Shown here in pieces: positions 23,901 to 35,900 of a DNA stretch of 64,000 nt (position 1 is its first letter; the number at the start of each line of letters is the position of its first letter). A model generated the notes under the pieces. That model saw nothing but the letters and a program-made list of their open reading frames with translations. It did no database searches and was not told where the DNA came from. The DNA lies in contig NC_134276.1 in the NCBI RefSeq assembly GCF_949628215.1, positions 134,788,125 to 134,852,124 of the forward strand, read 5' to 3'. This DNA is from Phalacrocorax aristotelis. Lineage: Eukaryota > Chordata > Aves > Suliformes > Phalacrocoracidae. The translations under genes and the position numbers were made by a program.

Positions 23901-23967
23901 TAGCCCTTAAAGTAAGCTGTGGGAGCCAATCTATGGAAGTGAGGCTGCTTTCCAGGTCAGAGGCCAT
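14824..23967 (-). CDS. FOXJ2: Forkhead box J2 (FOXJ2), whole coding span, ten exons
   Basis: This is a nuclear forkhead transcription factor. Joining 23967-23635, 23129-23055, 20973-20905, 20541-20401, 19959-19764, 17851-17525, 17124-17023, 16569-16369, 15578-15480 and 14912-14824 gives 1632 bases, all in frame: 543 residues plus TAG. All introns are GT-AG. The order is: conserved N-terminus ([18 protein letters not shown]); forkhead domain about residues 66-153, starting [15 protein letters not shown] and including recognition helix NSIRHNLSL; basic RKRR at 150-153; acidic/Ser-Pro linker; Q6 tract at 291-296; Gln/His/Pro-rich region; conserved [38 protein letters not shown]; and acidic C-terminus [18 protein letters not shown] and the N-terminus separate it from FOXJ3. 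Human FOXJ2 is 574 residues; the difference is mostly in shorter Gln/Pro tracts. The gene is tail-to-tail with C3AR1. Confidence 0.96.
15480..15578 (-). CDS. FOXJ2: FOXJ2 coding exon 9
   Basis: It encodes V482-P514 ([11 protein letters not shown] through [10 protein letters not shown]), a Pro/Tyr/Ser-rich segment. The acceptor is TTTTCACAG and the donor GTAAGG, both minus strand. Confidence 0.95.
16369..16569 (-). CDS. FOXJ2: FOXJ2 coding exon 8
   Basis: It encodes E415-Q481, including the strongly conserved [20 protein letters not shown]. The acceptor is CCCTGCAG and the donor GTAATT. The ending GKQEQSMNQ matches the mammalian GKQESAMSQ. Confidence 0.95.
16885..17015 (-). mobile_element. 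MIR-like SINE in FOXJ2 intron 7
   Basis: Read on the plus strand it follows the reverse of the MIR consensus: CTCATTTTATAAATACAAGA, GAGTCACTGAGAAAC, CTTGACACAGTTACACTG, then GATCTGGGCACAACACTCA, TCTAGACTACAGCCCTAGTC and CGCTAAACC. It is diverged but colinear. It is in sense orientation within FOXJ2, with its tRNA-like head against the exon 7 donor. Confidence 0.7.
17023..17124 (-). CDS. FOXJ2: FOXJ2 coding exon 7
   Basis: It encodes A381-S414, with [21 protein letters not shown] nearly identical to human. The acceptor is AATTCCAG and the donor GTCAGT. A MIR-like SINE starts within about ten bases of the donor, inside intron 7. Confidence 0.95.
17525..17851 (-). CDS. FOXJ2: FOXJ2 coding exon 6 (Gln/His/Pro-rich)
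   Basis: It encodes G272-F380: [15 protein letters not shown]6, [18 protein letters not shown], then a His/Gln stretch and a second Q5 run. This is probably a disordered activation region. CAG repeats on the minus strand make its length prone to change. The acceptor is TTGGCAG and the donor GTGAGT. Confidence 0.95.
19764..19959 (-). CDS. FOXJ2: FOXJ2 coding exon 5
   Basis: It encodes residues 207-271 plus one base, including [20 protein letters not shown] and [15 protein letters not shown], nearly invariant with mammals. The donor is GTGAGT. The acceptor is a tandem TAG-CAG: use of the first AG would extend the exon to 19962 and add one glutamine. Confidence 0.95.
20401..20541 (-). CDS. FOXJ2: FOXJ2 coding exon 4
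   Basis: It encodes residues 160-206 ([14 protein letters not shown] through TPIASYSQ), a Ser/Pro-rich linker after the forkhead domain that is less conserved than its neighbours. The acceptor is CATCCACAG and the donor GTGAGC. Confidence 0.95.
20905..20973 (-). CDS. FOXJ2: FOXJ2 coding exon 3 (end of forkhead)
   Basis: It encodes residues 137-159, [20 protein letters not shown] then DDD: wing 2 of the forkhead with the basic RKRR that is likely a nuclear localisation signal. The acceptor is CTTTCCAG and the donor GTGAGT. Confidence 0.95.
21513..21590 (-). mobile_element. CR1 3'-end fragment, minus orientation
   Basis: The plus-strand text TTAAGGTTGAAAAAGACCTC, then TGAGATCATCAATTCCAAC, is the reverse of a CR1 3' terminus. 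It is severely 5'-truncated and lies in FOXJ2 intron 2. Confidence 0.75.
21595..21975 (+). mobile_element. CR1 3'-end fragment, plus orientation
   Basis: It follows the CR1 3' UTR: TTTAGCCTGGACAAGAAAAG, GGCAATAAACACAAG, AATTTCTTTACAATAATGG, GCAGCACTGGAACAAGTGCC, TCCATCCCTGGAGATATT and AGGTCCCTTTCAACATAAA. It is 5'-truncated and directly adjoins the opposite-facing CR1 fragment. Confidence 0.85.
23055..23129 (-). CDS. FOXJ2: FOXJ2 coding exon 2 (recognition helix)
   Basis: It encodes residues 112-136, beginning [20 protein letters not shown], the DNA-recognition helix of the forkhead domain. The acceptor is CTCACCAG and the donor GTAAGA. Both flanking introns are phase 0, so skipping it would keep the frame but remove the DNA-binding helix. 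Confidence 0.96.
23635..23967 (-). CDS. FOXJ2: FOXJ2 coding exon 1
   Basis: It encodes residues 1-111, from [18 protein letters not shown] to NAGIGWK, with the N-terminal half of the forkhead. The exon begins at 23987 after TTTCTCCTCACAG, leaving only 20 bases of 5' UTR before the ATG. Its donor is GTGAGG. The acceptor shows there is at least one upstream noncoding exon. Confidence 0.95.
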
Positions 23968-23987
23968 GATGCTGGAAGCAGGAGTAT

Positions 23988-26900
23988 CTGTGAGGAGAAA
24001 GGAGCAGAAAGGGAACTCCTGAGATACAAACAAGGTGAACCCTAAGAACAGAAACATCCATTTGCATTGCTTTTCTGCTCCTCCTATCACAAATACCTGT
24101 GTGAAGATCATCCTACTTCATATACCTTATTCACAGCCAGACAGATTCACCCTAAAAGGCCTATGACTGTGTCTGTGGGAGGACCATCCTTACTGACAGT
24201 AGCTGGGACAGTGCTGATGGCAACACTGCTAGAACAGCCTTAGCCAGAGCATCCCCACTGTTCCCAGGTAAAAAACTAAGATCTATTCAAAGGAAATGGA
24301 GCCTTTTCAGCAGCTGTATCACATTCACTCCTTTACTATGTAAACAATATAGTGTTGGGACCCTTCACCAAGATTACCTGTAATCCAGTAGATTTACTGT
24401 GTTAGGAAAGAGGAAAATCATAGCTAAAAGGGAATACTCCATGCCATATACAAACCAAAATTCATTAGATCATCTGGAAAAGTCATGTCTGTGACTATCT
24501 TAATTTGGGGGAAAATTAACTTCTCTCTAAGGCCTAGCCTCTCTTTTTGCATCAGGTGACATTATAATGAATCTATTCCTTAGAGCTAGGATTACATATC
24601 TCATTTTAAAACACCAAGATCATGCATAATCCTATATATAGATAATTACATCTACCATGCGAGGTGGAACAGACTATATTAAGCTCATAATAGTTAAAGC
24701 TTTGCCTACCATAACCCATTTTTCCTAAATATACATGTCATGTTATTCAATTAAATCTTGCTAATTCAAAACATTAACAGGCAAGTATTTTCCCCAAATC
24801 TGAGACACAAGAAAACTTACTTGTCCAAAATTACACAAGAAGTTTGCCATAGGGTGGAAACAGATTCGGGATCTTTCCTCTCATAAATATTGTATATTTC
24901 CCCTCATAAAACACACCTGTCCAACATGGCTAGCATTTGTATCCAGGGTTTTCTACTTAACAAATATTTTACATGAAGAAAATATTTAGCAGCATGAACC
25001 TGTATGAACTTGTGCACTTAGCACACAAACTTGTATCCTATCTTTTGTAGTAGTCAAGGCAGCATAAAGACCATAATTCTTACTCATAATTGGATGCATC
25101 ACTACACTAGGAGCAACCCCTTGAAGTCTGGACTGAGGTAGCTAAGCTTCCATGGCCACAACCTGCACTGCTCTGCACTTATTCTTTGCATAAAAAGAAG
25201 AATCATGTCTTGAAGGGCTTTAAGTTCTGCATCTTTCATTTTTGAAATTATTCTTTTTATAGGATTAGATTATACAATCTTTGACCATGCAAGTGCATAC
25301 AAAAGGTAAAGGCACAAACACATGTGCACATACTTATGTACACACTCGTGTAACAAATTAAACACATGCATACATGTAAAAGGGAACAGACCGACATGAA
25401 CACACTCTGCTTAGGAAAGATTCATCAGCAGACACCTCCCACCAAGCGCATCACTCAGATGAGTGGATCAGATGAGACAGGGAGACACCCATCTGCATGA
25501 ATATCAATTAGATACTCATTCTAAAAATAGGTATTTGACAATAACACAGTGTGGATGCACAGATCCAGAGACAGATGCACCCTGCATTTTGACAGAAAAG
25601 CTCCCGATTCTTCCCCAACAACTGTATGCATTATGCCTTACAATTCTGCACCAAAGTGCTCTCAGCACAAAAGCACTTAAGAGTCTATGCTCCAACTTTT
25701 CCTTTTCATGCATGTGCTCACCACACCTCTTAGGGCTCAAACATCTGCACAATACCCCAACAAAATCCATCCCTCTACTACCACAGCAGTGGCTCCGAAG
25801 CCCTGGGCTCAGAAGACACCTCCTAATTACACAGCTAACATTATTACTCACACTCATATGCACGCACAGACTGAAAGGTAAAATTGCAGCACTACAGTAT
25901 CTGTAGTAAGTGGAAACATTTTTCTGTCTGTGGAGGAAAGGAAAAGCCCAACTGCTGCTAACTTATCTATCTACTCATCTGCCACACTATCACATATGAT
26001 AACGATGACTACTTGCTACCCAGCTAACTAGACGATAGGAGCTGCAAAAGGCTTTCCATTATCCACCCTCTGCAAGCTGTTGTTTATTGAATATAGCTCT
26101 TTTTGGCTGAATTGATTTAATCTCAAACACTTTCAATTAAAAAAAAAAAAAAAAAGCAGCACTATTCCTTCCCGAATTATACAAAAGGTAAAGCAACAAC
26201 GTTTTTTCACCCAGTGGACGATGGACAGACCACCAAGGTATCCACGTAACTGAAACACAGTTACATTTGTATGGTAACTTTACAGGTACAGCCCTCACTA
26301 AAACTTGGCAGAAAACAAACATGAACTAAGTATCAGCTGAACGCTTAATTTTTTAAGTACTCCTCATATAAATCTTAATTTCCACAGTGCAATCAAAGAA
26401 CAAATTACTGCTGCTTATCATACGGATGTTAAACCATTATGAAATATCAGTTGTGCTAACAATACAAATCCAAAGTAAAATAAACACAAATTTCCCAGCC
26501 ACCCCCCCCTTTTGTTTTTTTAAGACAAGCACAGAAATCAAGAAAATTAGGTTATAAAAGCCTATGGCAGGTTAAGATACCAATCTGAAACACCAGAAAT
26601 TCAAGAAGCAGCAGCAAACACTGGAGTTTTCAGACCTTCAGATTTGCCCATATTATGTCAGTAGAGCATTTGGGATGATTGGCTATGCAGTGAAATATAA
26701 GGTTGATATGCCACACACCAACTGTCAGATACATAAACTTTTGTGCATTTGTGTAAAATACACTTGTCAGGGAGACAAGCAAGGTTAGAATTGGGTCACA
26801 TTACGCCCACACTAAGAATCTGAAAATTTTCATTCCCTGGTTTATAAAAATCTTTGACAAGTAAAGAAAATCCCAAAATCTTAAATTAAAAAAAATCTGA

Positions 26901-29900
26901 TTATACATATGCACCAATCACCCAGTACTGAAACGACTACTTTTCAGTAAAATACAGCAGCTTTTTAAGAACACATACACTATACAGTAATTTAGGACAG
27001 AAAGTAAAGACTCAGTCCCAGTACAAATCACACGGGAAATTTCAAAGCAGTGAAGTAAGATTCACATGCACACACACACCCCCCAAGTTTAAACTTCATC
27101 ATGTTACTGGATTTATAAGTCTGTGTCCTGGCAATATGGGATCTGTAATAATCAGGCATAGTCAAAATTCAGGTGAGGTGACAATTCCAGAACACTGTCA
27201 GTGCAAAAATAATTTGGTGTAATTGGCTACTAAACTATTTGAAAGAATACTTACTATAACAGTAATAGCTGCTATAATTTGTGCTGCATATATCATTCAC
27301 CTGATCCAAGCAGTACACCAGCTTGGCACTACTTCATGGTATGATAAAACAAGACTGCAGCCAAACCAGAGCAGCTGATGATTCTTCCAACTTTCCCTTC
27401 CCAGTTTATTGCCTGGCAAACCTTCCTTCAAACTCTTCTCTTACGATCCCACTCAAACAAAGAAAAAAAAACACTAGTGACTAACAAACACATTGATCTG
27501 AAATCAAGGGTGTTTAAAGAAATCCTACCACATTAGCAAGCCAGAATTAACTTTAAAAAAATAAAAAGAAAGTTGAAGACCAGAATTTATAACCTCCTAC
27601 TTTACATGGTAAATTGTATCTGTTTATGTATTTGGCTGACTTTAAAAACCAAGGGTAAGGTAGCCAAGATATAACCACAATCAACAGCTGGAAATTGACT
27701 GCAGAGTCTTCATTTCTCAAGCACTAACTACTTCCAGTACAACCCCAGGTCAAGACAGGTCAGAGAGATGCAAAAGTGACAGCCAAGCACTGATCCAAAA
27801 GAACAATTAAACAGACGAGAATCTGTCTAATTCATAAGGAAAACTTTTAATCGTTAAAGAAAATCCTAGCACTGAATACCTTTTAATACCTCTAATTCAC
27901 TTGAGATTAGTAATACTTCACTACAGCTTTCCAGGAAAGCTACTTCCTTACTTTGAATATTTGCAACTAGCAAATCAAACCTCAGGCTGAAAATGCAAGG
28001 AAGCCTTCTGTCTATCAGATTGTACTATCCCTGCCGCTGGACTGAAGAAATCTGTACTTTGCCTGCCCTGCTATTTTGCAAACGCTTGCTCCAAGCCAGT
28101 CAGATCTTATCCAAGATCACTGCTGCTTATATATGAGGAATGAAAAATGTATGAAATGTGGGGAACAGCACTCTAAGGGTCATACTGAATGCAGTTAATA
28201 AACATGTATAGCCTGAAACATTCTCTAAGGCTGAACTCAAAGGCTAGCCAGTCAGAATCAGTTACGACTGAAGCAGAGTCATACAATGAATGAAACTATG
28301 GTGTGCACGGCCTACAGAAGATGCATATTCTAGAATAAATATTTACATTTACTTTCCTATATTTACTTTCACTGTTGCTTTATTTGCTGATATTCCAATC
28401 CAGTGAAACACTTCTGGGAAAACAGTCAAAGGAGACTCAACTTAGGTTTCTCAACATAAACTCGGAGAAGTAAGAAACACACAACAAACTACCAAGCAGA
28501 GAGAGACATTGCTGTAGAACACATCTAAAAATAAGGCCACTTTTATTTAGGTGCCTGAAACACAGATCCAGTGATCTAACAAACAATATCTACCTAATAT
28601 ACTCAGAGATGCACCTAGCTTCTGAGGTATTTAACAAATAAAAAACCCTCAAACCCGACAAACTGGCAAAAAAGAACCACTTGACTGCGACCTTTCTGAA
28701 ACACAAAGGTGTGCAGGATGTTGCTTTGAAAAGTAAGGAAGAGAAGTAACACACAAGACCACCACATGCATGGAGAAATGAACAGCTTCTACTTTAATGG
28801 AAAAAGGCAATTTTGACATACTTGTGTAAATTACACATGCAAGAAACCTGTACTCTTATGCCAATACAGAAAGGGGAAAAAAATCAATTTTGCTAACTCT
28901 GGCAGGAAGAGAAATTTGCCATTATAAGATATGTGCTTTCTTTCAAAAATAACAAGGTGTGAACTAAGAGGGCAGGACCAAAACACTTAAAAATCTTATC
29001 TCCTCTAAGCAAACATCGTCACTGAGAGATATTTGTTTCATGTAAGAAATCAGAAAAAAGGGATACTGATTACCTGAATAGTCTGTAATTGTATCCATCA
29101 TTTTGGTAACTACTTGTGAGAAACCTTCAGGAAATGTTTACATTTCTGGAATCAAATCCAGAAGGAAGAGAGAGGCTGCTGGGTATTGTTCATAAAATGA
29201 AACTTAACCTGGAAGGAGTGGTAGGTGTCATGTTAGTATATCAGCAAACCAAAAGAAAAGCACTGCAGTTTGAAAGTACACGTCTGTCTGCAGTGCCATG
29301 AAAGGCGGAAAACCAGTCCCTGAGGTAAAGAGGTAAGAGAAATTGTCATACCCTAGAACCATGTGTCCTCTCTTTGGGAGCAGTAGAACAAGCCAAAAAA
29401 CATTTTCCCAATACACTATAGGCTTGCAGATATGGTAATAAGGGGCGCACAGTTCTCACTCGTCATGAACCACAAAGGAAAAAAGAATTAAACCAAAGGA
29501 AGTTACTGTCACTAAGAGCATACAGCATAGTATCACCCATATTAACATGAACTGCCACAACCTGCACCTGTCCATGTCAGTGGTCTGACTCTATACCACT
29601 ACTCAAAACTACTTCATGTGCAAGACAGAACGGCTTTGAATGTTCAATGCTATTTTGTGTAAAAGAACACAGGTGGTACAGTAATTATGACACTCTGAAC
29701 TGGAAACTTGCTAAAAGTTACAACACAGCACACTAAGATGGTACTGAAAAATCAGGCTAACAGGAAGACAAAAACTTCTAGACCATGTATAGCCTAATAT
29801 AAATCTTTGAACTAATTGTTTTGTTATCATTGTTAAACATATATGGTTTTCTTTTAACAAACAAATCTCAACAACATAAGGTTCATATTAAGTCTCAGGG

Positions 29901-32900
29901 TAAAATAAAAAGAACACAAATTTGTTTTCATAATAGTTACTAATTACATAAATACTATAACAGCACATTTTAACACAGGATCTTTCAATTCCCTCCATTT
30001 TGTGAAAGGTGCAGGAGCAGGGAATAATTTTGTATTTTGAATTTAGTGAATGAATGGCACTGACAGTGCATGCATTCTTGTACTAATGAAGCACAAAGTC
30101 TTGTGGGGACTATAAAGTCACCAAAACCCTGATGTTGGAAGTGCATCAGGATCCAATTCCAAAAGCAATTATGTACTAGTCTTGTATGAAACTGACAAAA
30201 TGGTATAGTTTACAAAACCTGACCTGCTTATTTAAACTTATCAACAGATGGCATTACAGCCAAAGTCTAAAATATTTTTGTGTCAAGGGAAACAGTATCT
30301 TTACAGGCATAAAAGGCTGGGATCAAGCATAGCTAGTGCCTTGCCAGATTTTAGTAAGACCAACTAATCAAATATTTTTGTCTGCTATATAAACATGCAG
30401 TAAAAATGCAGAGAGAAATAGTACTCAAACATTGCAGAGACCCCTCAGACAATCTGGAAATATGTGTTCAAAGTTAAGATTAGTTTGCTTATTTATGGTG
30501 CTGCGTAAGTGAAAATGGGGAATATGTAACACCTGTCAAAAGAAACAGCAAATGATATCGAGAACACTGGTATGACTAAAATACTTCTGAGCCGAAAATT
30601 ATTTTCTTTGTAATAAGACTACTATAAAAGATTTATTCTATTAATAAGCCGAATGTCCCATGACAACCCTCCCAATAACAGATTTGAAGTAAAAAGTAAG
30701 CCAAGCACTTTGAAGAAGCACAATGAAAATACATCATCACAACAGAAATGTCTCTACAGCATCCCTCCACGCGCAGTACCACTACTCAGTATTTTACCAT
30801 TGGAAGCAAGAGCTGTAATTCTAAACATATGCCAAAGAAGGCAAGAGAAGTCTTTGGCATTTGCTTTAAGAATATTAACAGAACAATTATTCTTATACTG
30901 AGAAAGGTATTGGGTATTGGTTTTTGAATAATTCTAATTTATGAGCACATATCTGCAATGAAATTTTCCCTTGGAAAGCAGAAAGTCTGTGGTAGAGAAA
31001 CTGTATCTAAGATAAGGTATTTCCCACAGCCTTGTGGGAGCACCCAGGTTGAAGAGAAGGATTTCAGTTTTAAATGCCTATCAGAATCACATCCAGTATC
31101 AAACCTTCAGTACAAGATATGCTAACACTGATATGATACCTAGATTTTCTCTGAAATTAGAGACAACATCAGAATTAGATCAGCATGCAGAGTATCTTGC
31201 TCAGATCATCTTCACATTGTTGCAAAATAGGTACAGAAACACAGGTAAAAAGATTGCAACATGCACTTATAAATGAAAACTGTGTTCTTATTCCCATTAA
31301 AAAAATGAGTCTATCAATGAAAAATTACTGTTAACCTTGCAGTTTAATAACAGTAATATTACAAAGCTTCTAACATAAGAGAGCTCCCAGGGCTAAATGA
31401 ATGCTAGCCAGGCATAGTGAAAATGAAAATCTGACTGCAAGTGGTCAGAACCTGTTCACCAAAGGCTGAACCACTGAAAATACATTAGTCAATATAAACT
31501 CTGTAATAGTTGCTGAAACAAGCCACAACCCATTCTGTCCCACTTGTGGAAATGGTTATCAAGCACTAGGAAGAACTAGGTACTGAATTCATAGAAAATA
31601 AGGAAATTGGTATCAAGTGCAGATTAGTCCGATACCATGTGGCCAAGATGTACATACAGCAGATGCTCCCAGAGTTAAGATTACCAAAGCACTACAGAAA
31701 AGCCTGTTAAAGAGGAGCCTGGAAGCAAAGTGCAGCTGAAACTGAAGTTGGAGAATGATCAGAAGAATCAAGTAATACGGTGTCAAGCTCATAAATTAGG
31801 TCTCAACCACTGTTTTAACATAATTCCTTTTCACTATTCTGTCAGCTGTTAATTCAAAATTAAACTGACTGAACTGTCTTCCAGGAGACAAAACACCTGA
31901 CAATCCCTAGCCAGTCTCACAACTTGTAAAGGTTTGTACAAAGCTTGAAGGTCAAGAGTATTCAGAACCACACTGGCAAGTAACACACACCCATTAACAG
32001 TTTCTTCTGGCTTAAAACGCTAGTATTGCTACTTGGCTGTCTGCATCCTACTCATAAAATGCTCCATTTTGTGTATTATCCTCAAACTAAATCTCCTGTT
32101 CATTTCCTTACAGGTACTGAAAGAAGTCCCTTTCTTCCACACACATACTTGCCACAGTTGCCACCTTTTAACTGCAAGTAAATATTATTCTGCTCTAACC
32201 CTGACCTTCCCAGTCTTTGAGATGTGTCCCTGCTTACCACAATCTTTATTTACTTTTGTAATCATCCTTCTTAACAAAAGAAGCCAGGGAGAAGAGGGTA
32301 CATGTAATAAGACAACTACAGCTGAGTATCAGTTGGACCTCTTGAATAATTTTCAAATATGCAAATAAGTAGTTTCCAGTATGTCTGGCCCCTATTGGCT
32401 GGCAATTTTCCTATATGTATCAAGGTATGAGTCAGCTGAGGAAGAATGTGAAGAGATGCTCATGCAAGAAACGGAAAAGCATAATGTCACACCTGTGTTG
32501 CTGGCAGAGCAAAGGACAGCAAGAGACAGTGACAGATAGGGGAGAAACATAAATGGGAAGGCCCCTTACAGTGAGTACAAGAAGCTGGAACCTTATGTAG
32601 TGGGTAATAGCCAACAAACAGACTTTTAACAAGACAAGAAGGTAACACCATTGTCAGATGCCAGCAAGAAGAGCTAGCAGTAACTGAGACAGTAAACGAA
32701 GGACAAAGCATACGGGTTACCCAAAGAGACTGAGGAAGAAGCAGCAGGAGATTCAGGCCATGAAATTGGAAGATGAGCCCCTATCCTGTATGTGCAGGGC
32801 AAGAAGAGCACAAGAAGCCCCTATAGGCCCAACTGAGGAGGCTCACAACAGAGGAAAGCAGGAAACAAAGGGAAATCTCAAAGGAGCTTTCTGGAGTTCC

Positions 32901-35900
32901 ATCTTGGCCTCAGCGATCTTAAACTTGCAGAAAATTGTTCAAAAAAAAAAGATGTTAAAGTAGTATGCCAAGTTGCATAATTTAACTTCACTGGCATGAA
33001 GGAGGTACAGAAAAGCAAAGAGAGAATACCAGAGCTTGGTCTTTGTGTCTAACTTACAAAAAAAAAAAATATGGAGGAAGGTAAATAGCTTAGTGCAGAA
33101 GCTACTGAATGAATGACTAGAACAGTAGGAGGGAAACCAGGAAAACAGTGCCACAGAAGTCAAAGGAGGACAAGATTTCAAGACTGGGCATGATCAAGTG
33201 TCAAAAACAGCAGAGGAGCCAAGAAGGATGAAGATGGAATAGAGATCTTAGGAGAAGCTTCAAGGGAGTCAGAACATCTATACTTAAGTCAACTCAAAAA
33301 GCAGTTTTAGGCTGCAGACATGGTACAGGATCTCTCAGTTTTGGAGTCACGGTGCCTCCATGAAACAAAAGTTAATTGGGTCATCATGCTTTCACTGTTT
33401 CTTAATGGCACAAAAAGTGGCATATAAAGGTTTGGAATTCAACATCACATTGTAATTAAGGTAACCATCAGCAAGAAGAACCAGCCTTTATGAAGTGTTT
33501 TTCATCCTTATACTTTGGAAGCCTTATAAAGAGTCCATAACCTATTCCAGGACAAATGGGAAGCTGGGCATGGAGAAGCACGCAGCCTAAGGTCAGCCAG
33601 CAAAGGAGTGGCAGAACCATGCAGAGAACACGGGTCTCCCAAATCCCAGGCCAGTTCTCTACATGCAAAGTTTGTCTGCTTTGTTCAGGTAGAAATAAAG
33701 GGAATTTCAGAGATAACTATTTTAGCAGCTTGTTTCTTTTTCTCTGCAAGTTCCTGATGGGGAGGCAGAATTGTTTGGGTTTTACTTAACAATAGTTTTT
33801 TTGGGGAAACTGAGAATTCAGAAACTTTGCTCCTTTAATTTGTGACCACAAAAAGTTCAGATTCCTTCCCAATTATTCAGATGTGAACTTTAAACAGTAA
33901 TTACATATTTCTGCTATAATCAGCCACAGTCTTTATACAGCAAAGAGCATAAACAAAATTTGAATTGCTAATTTAAAAAAAAAAAAAAACACAAAAAAGC
34001 AAATATTTTTTTCCTCGAGGTATAAAAGCTCTCACTCATCCTCTCCCCCTCCCTCATTCCTCAGTCTCTCTTATACATTAAAAAAAGGGCCAAAACAGAA
34101 CACACGGTCCCTTATTTCTTGACTTCACAGCAAGTAAACTGGCCAGCTTAGAAAGATAAGGAATGAGATACTGGACTGTGCACAAATTGTTCGCCCCTAT
34201 TCTCAAAACCAAGATCCTGAAGCACTGGAAGGTACCAAGGAACATTACGCAAGTGCTCTTCATTCTAACCAACTAAAATCCAACTATTCCTGAGGAAGGG
34301 AAGGGGGCAGGGGAGAAGGGAGGGTGGGAGAATGAATGAGTCGGATTATGGAGACAAAGTGCCATTCCCCAGCCTAGCAGAACTGGATACTTTCAGATGA
34401 ACAAAATTCTATTTATTATATAGTGGTAAAAAAAGAACAGGTTATGGCAAGAAACATCAAGACAACAACCATATATCCAATGAAAGCCAAACCAAGAACA
34501 GGTCAAAATACAGGTGTGGAAGTAAGACCAGGGCCTCTGAGAAAGGATTCCTGGCAATGAAGAATCCTAGAGAGGAGATGAGGGATGCTTGCTTGAAGAG
34601 AGAAGCAGCATTTTAGGCATACAGGACCAAAGGACAGAATACCAAAGGGACAGCATGGAAAAATTAGATGCAAAGAGCAGTACAGAGAGAACTGGGAGGA
34701 GGAGTGGGGTGTAGAAGGAAATGAGAGTAAAGAAGCAGGCGGGGTGGAAACACGCTGGGCCTTAAAGGTGCATGAGGGGAACCTGACCATGACTAGATGC
34801 TAGGAAGCCTGAGATGGGATCAGGAAAGGGTTCACAAAGGTCAGGAACAAGCAAAATCTGTTCCTTGTCTACCTTAAGACACCAACTCCAAGGTTCATAA
34901 TAGGATGGGATAGAGGATGGGGCAGGTCAAAGACAGAAGGATAAAACAACAGTCTAGTCCACATCTTGGCAAAGTACCACAGGACACGACGTTAAATGGG
35001 TCCTAAACTCTGTTGTGAGGTCTCCACGTTTTGAAACATTCCCAGTATTTTGCATTTTCATTTCAAACTTAAAATTAAAATTTGCAATTAATTGTGAAAA
35101 CATACTGCAGCACGCTTGCTCTCACTCTGTAATACACATACACAGACTGCCTTTAAAAGTGAAAACATGAGTACAGGGCAGAAATATGTTATAGATTTTT
35201 AAGTTCATCACACGTCCCTTAGAAGGAAGAAGGAAACAACAACAGCAAAACAGCAAGCAGCAATATTGGCTCCTACCAAGATGATAAGCATTTGGAGGTT
35301 GAATGCATCAACTGGATATTCTTGCTAAAATAACATGATGTGCAATGTCCAGCAATACAGAGATTTAAATGCTTTTCTTTAGCCTTCAGAGTTAACACAA
35401 CTGCAGAGTTCAAACATTTTGGAGATGCCATTTTAGTCTGTCCATTAATCTGGGCACTACTTATATCTTCAAAGTTGTATTCCAGACCAAAAATGCTAGA
35501 AACAATATTTTTTAAAGTTTCAATTCTGAAACATCACTCATCAACAGATTCTGCAAATGGAACACTACAAAACACAGAAGATTCTGTGTGAAAGTTACTG
35601 GTTACAATTCTACCCAAGGTAGGGAGAAGCAAACAGAAAAATGAGTCCAAAAGCATTGCATCTTTTGGTTGCTAATGACCAAGATGTAACTCCTGTCTGA
35701 CAGCTGTGTAAAATGAGGTAACCATCTCAGTCCTGCTTTTGAGGGACAGCTGTCCATACCACAGTTGCCATTAACCATACCTCCTTTCTGACACTTGGCT
35801 CTTTACTTCCAAGGATCCAGACTGTGATACAGGCTCAGTCTCCCACTATATGAAGTTTAGGGGGGGAGGTAGTAAGAAGAGATACCTGTACCTCTGGGGC

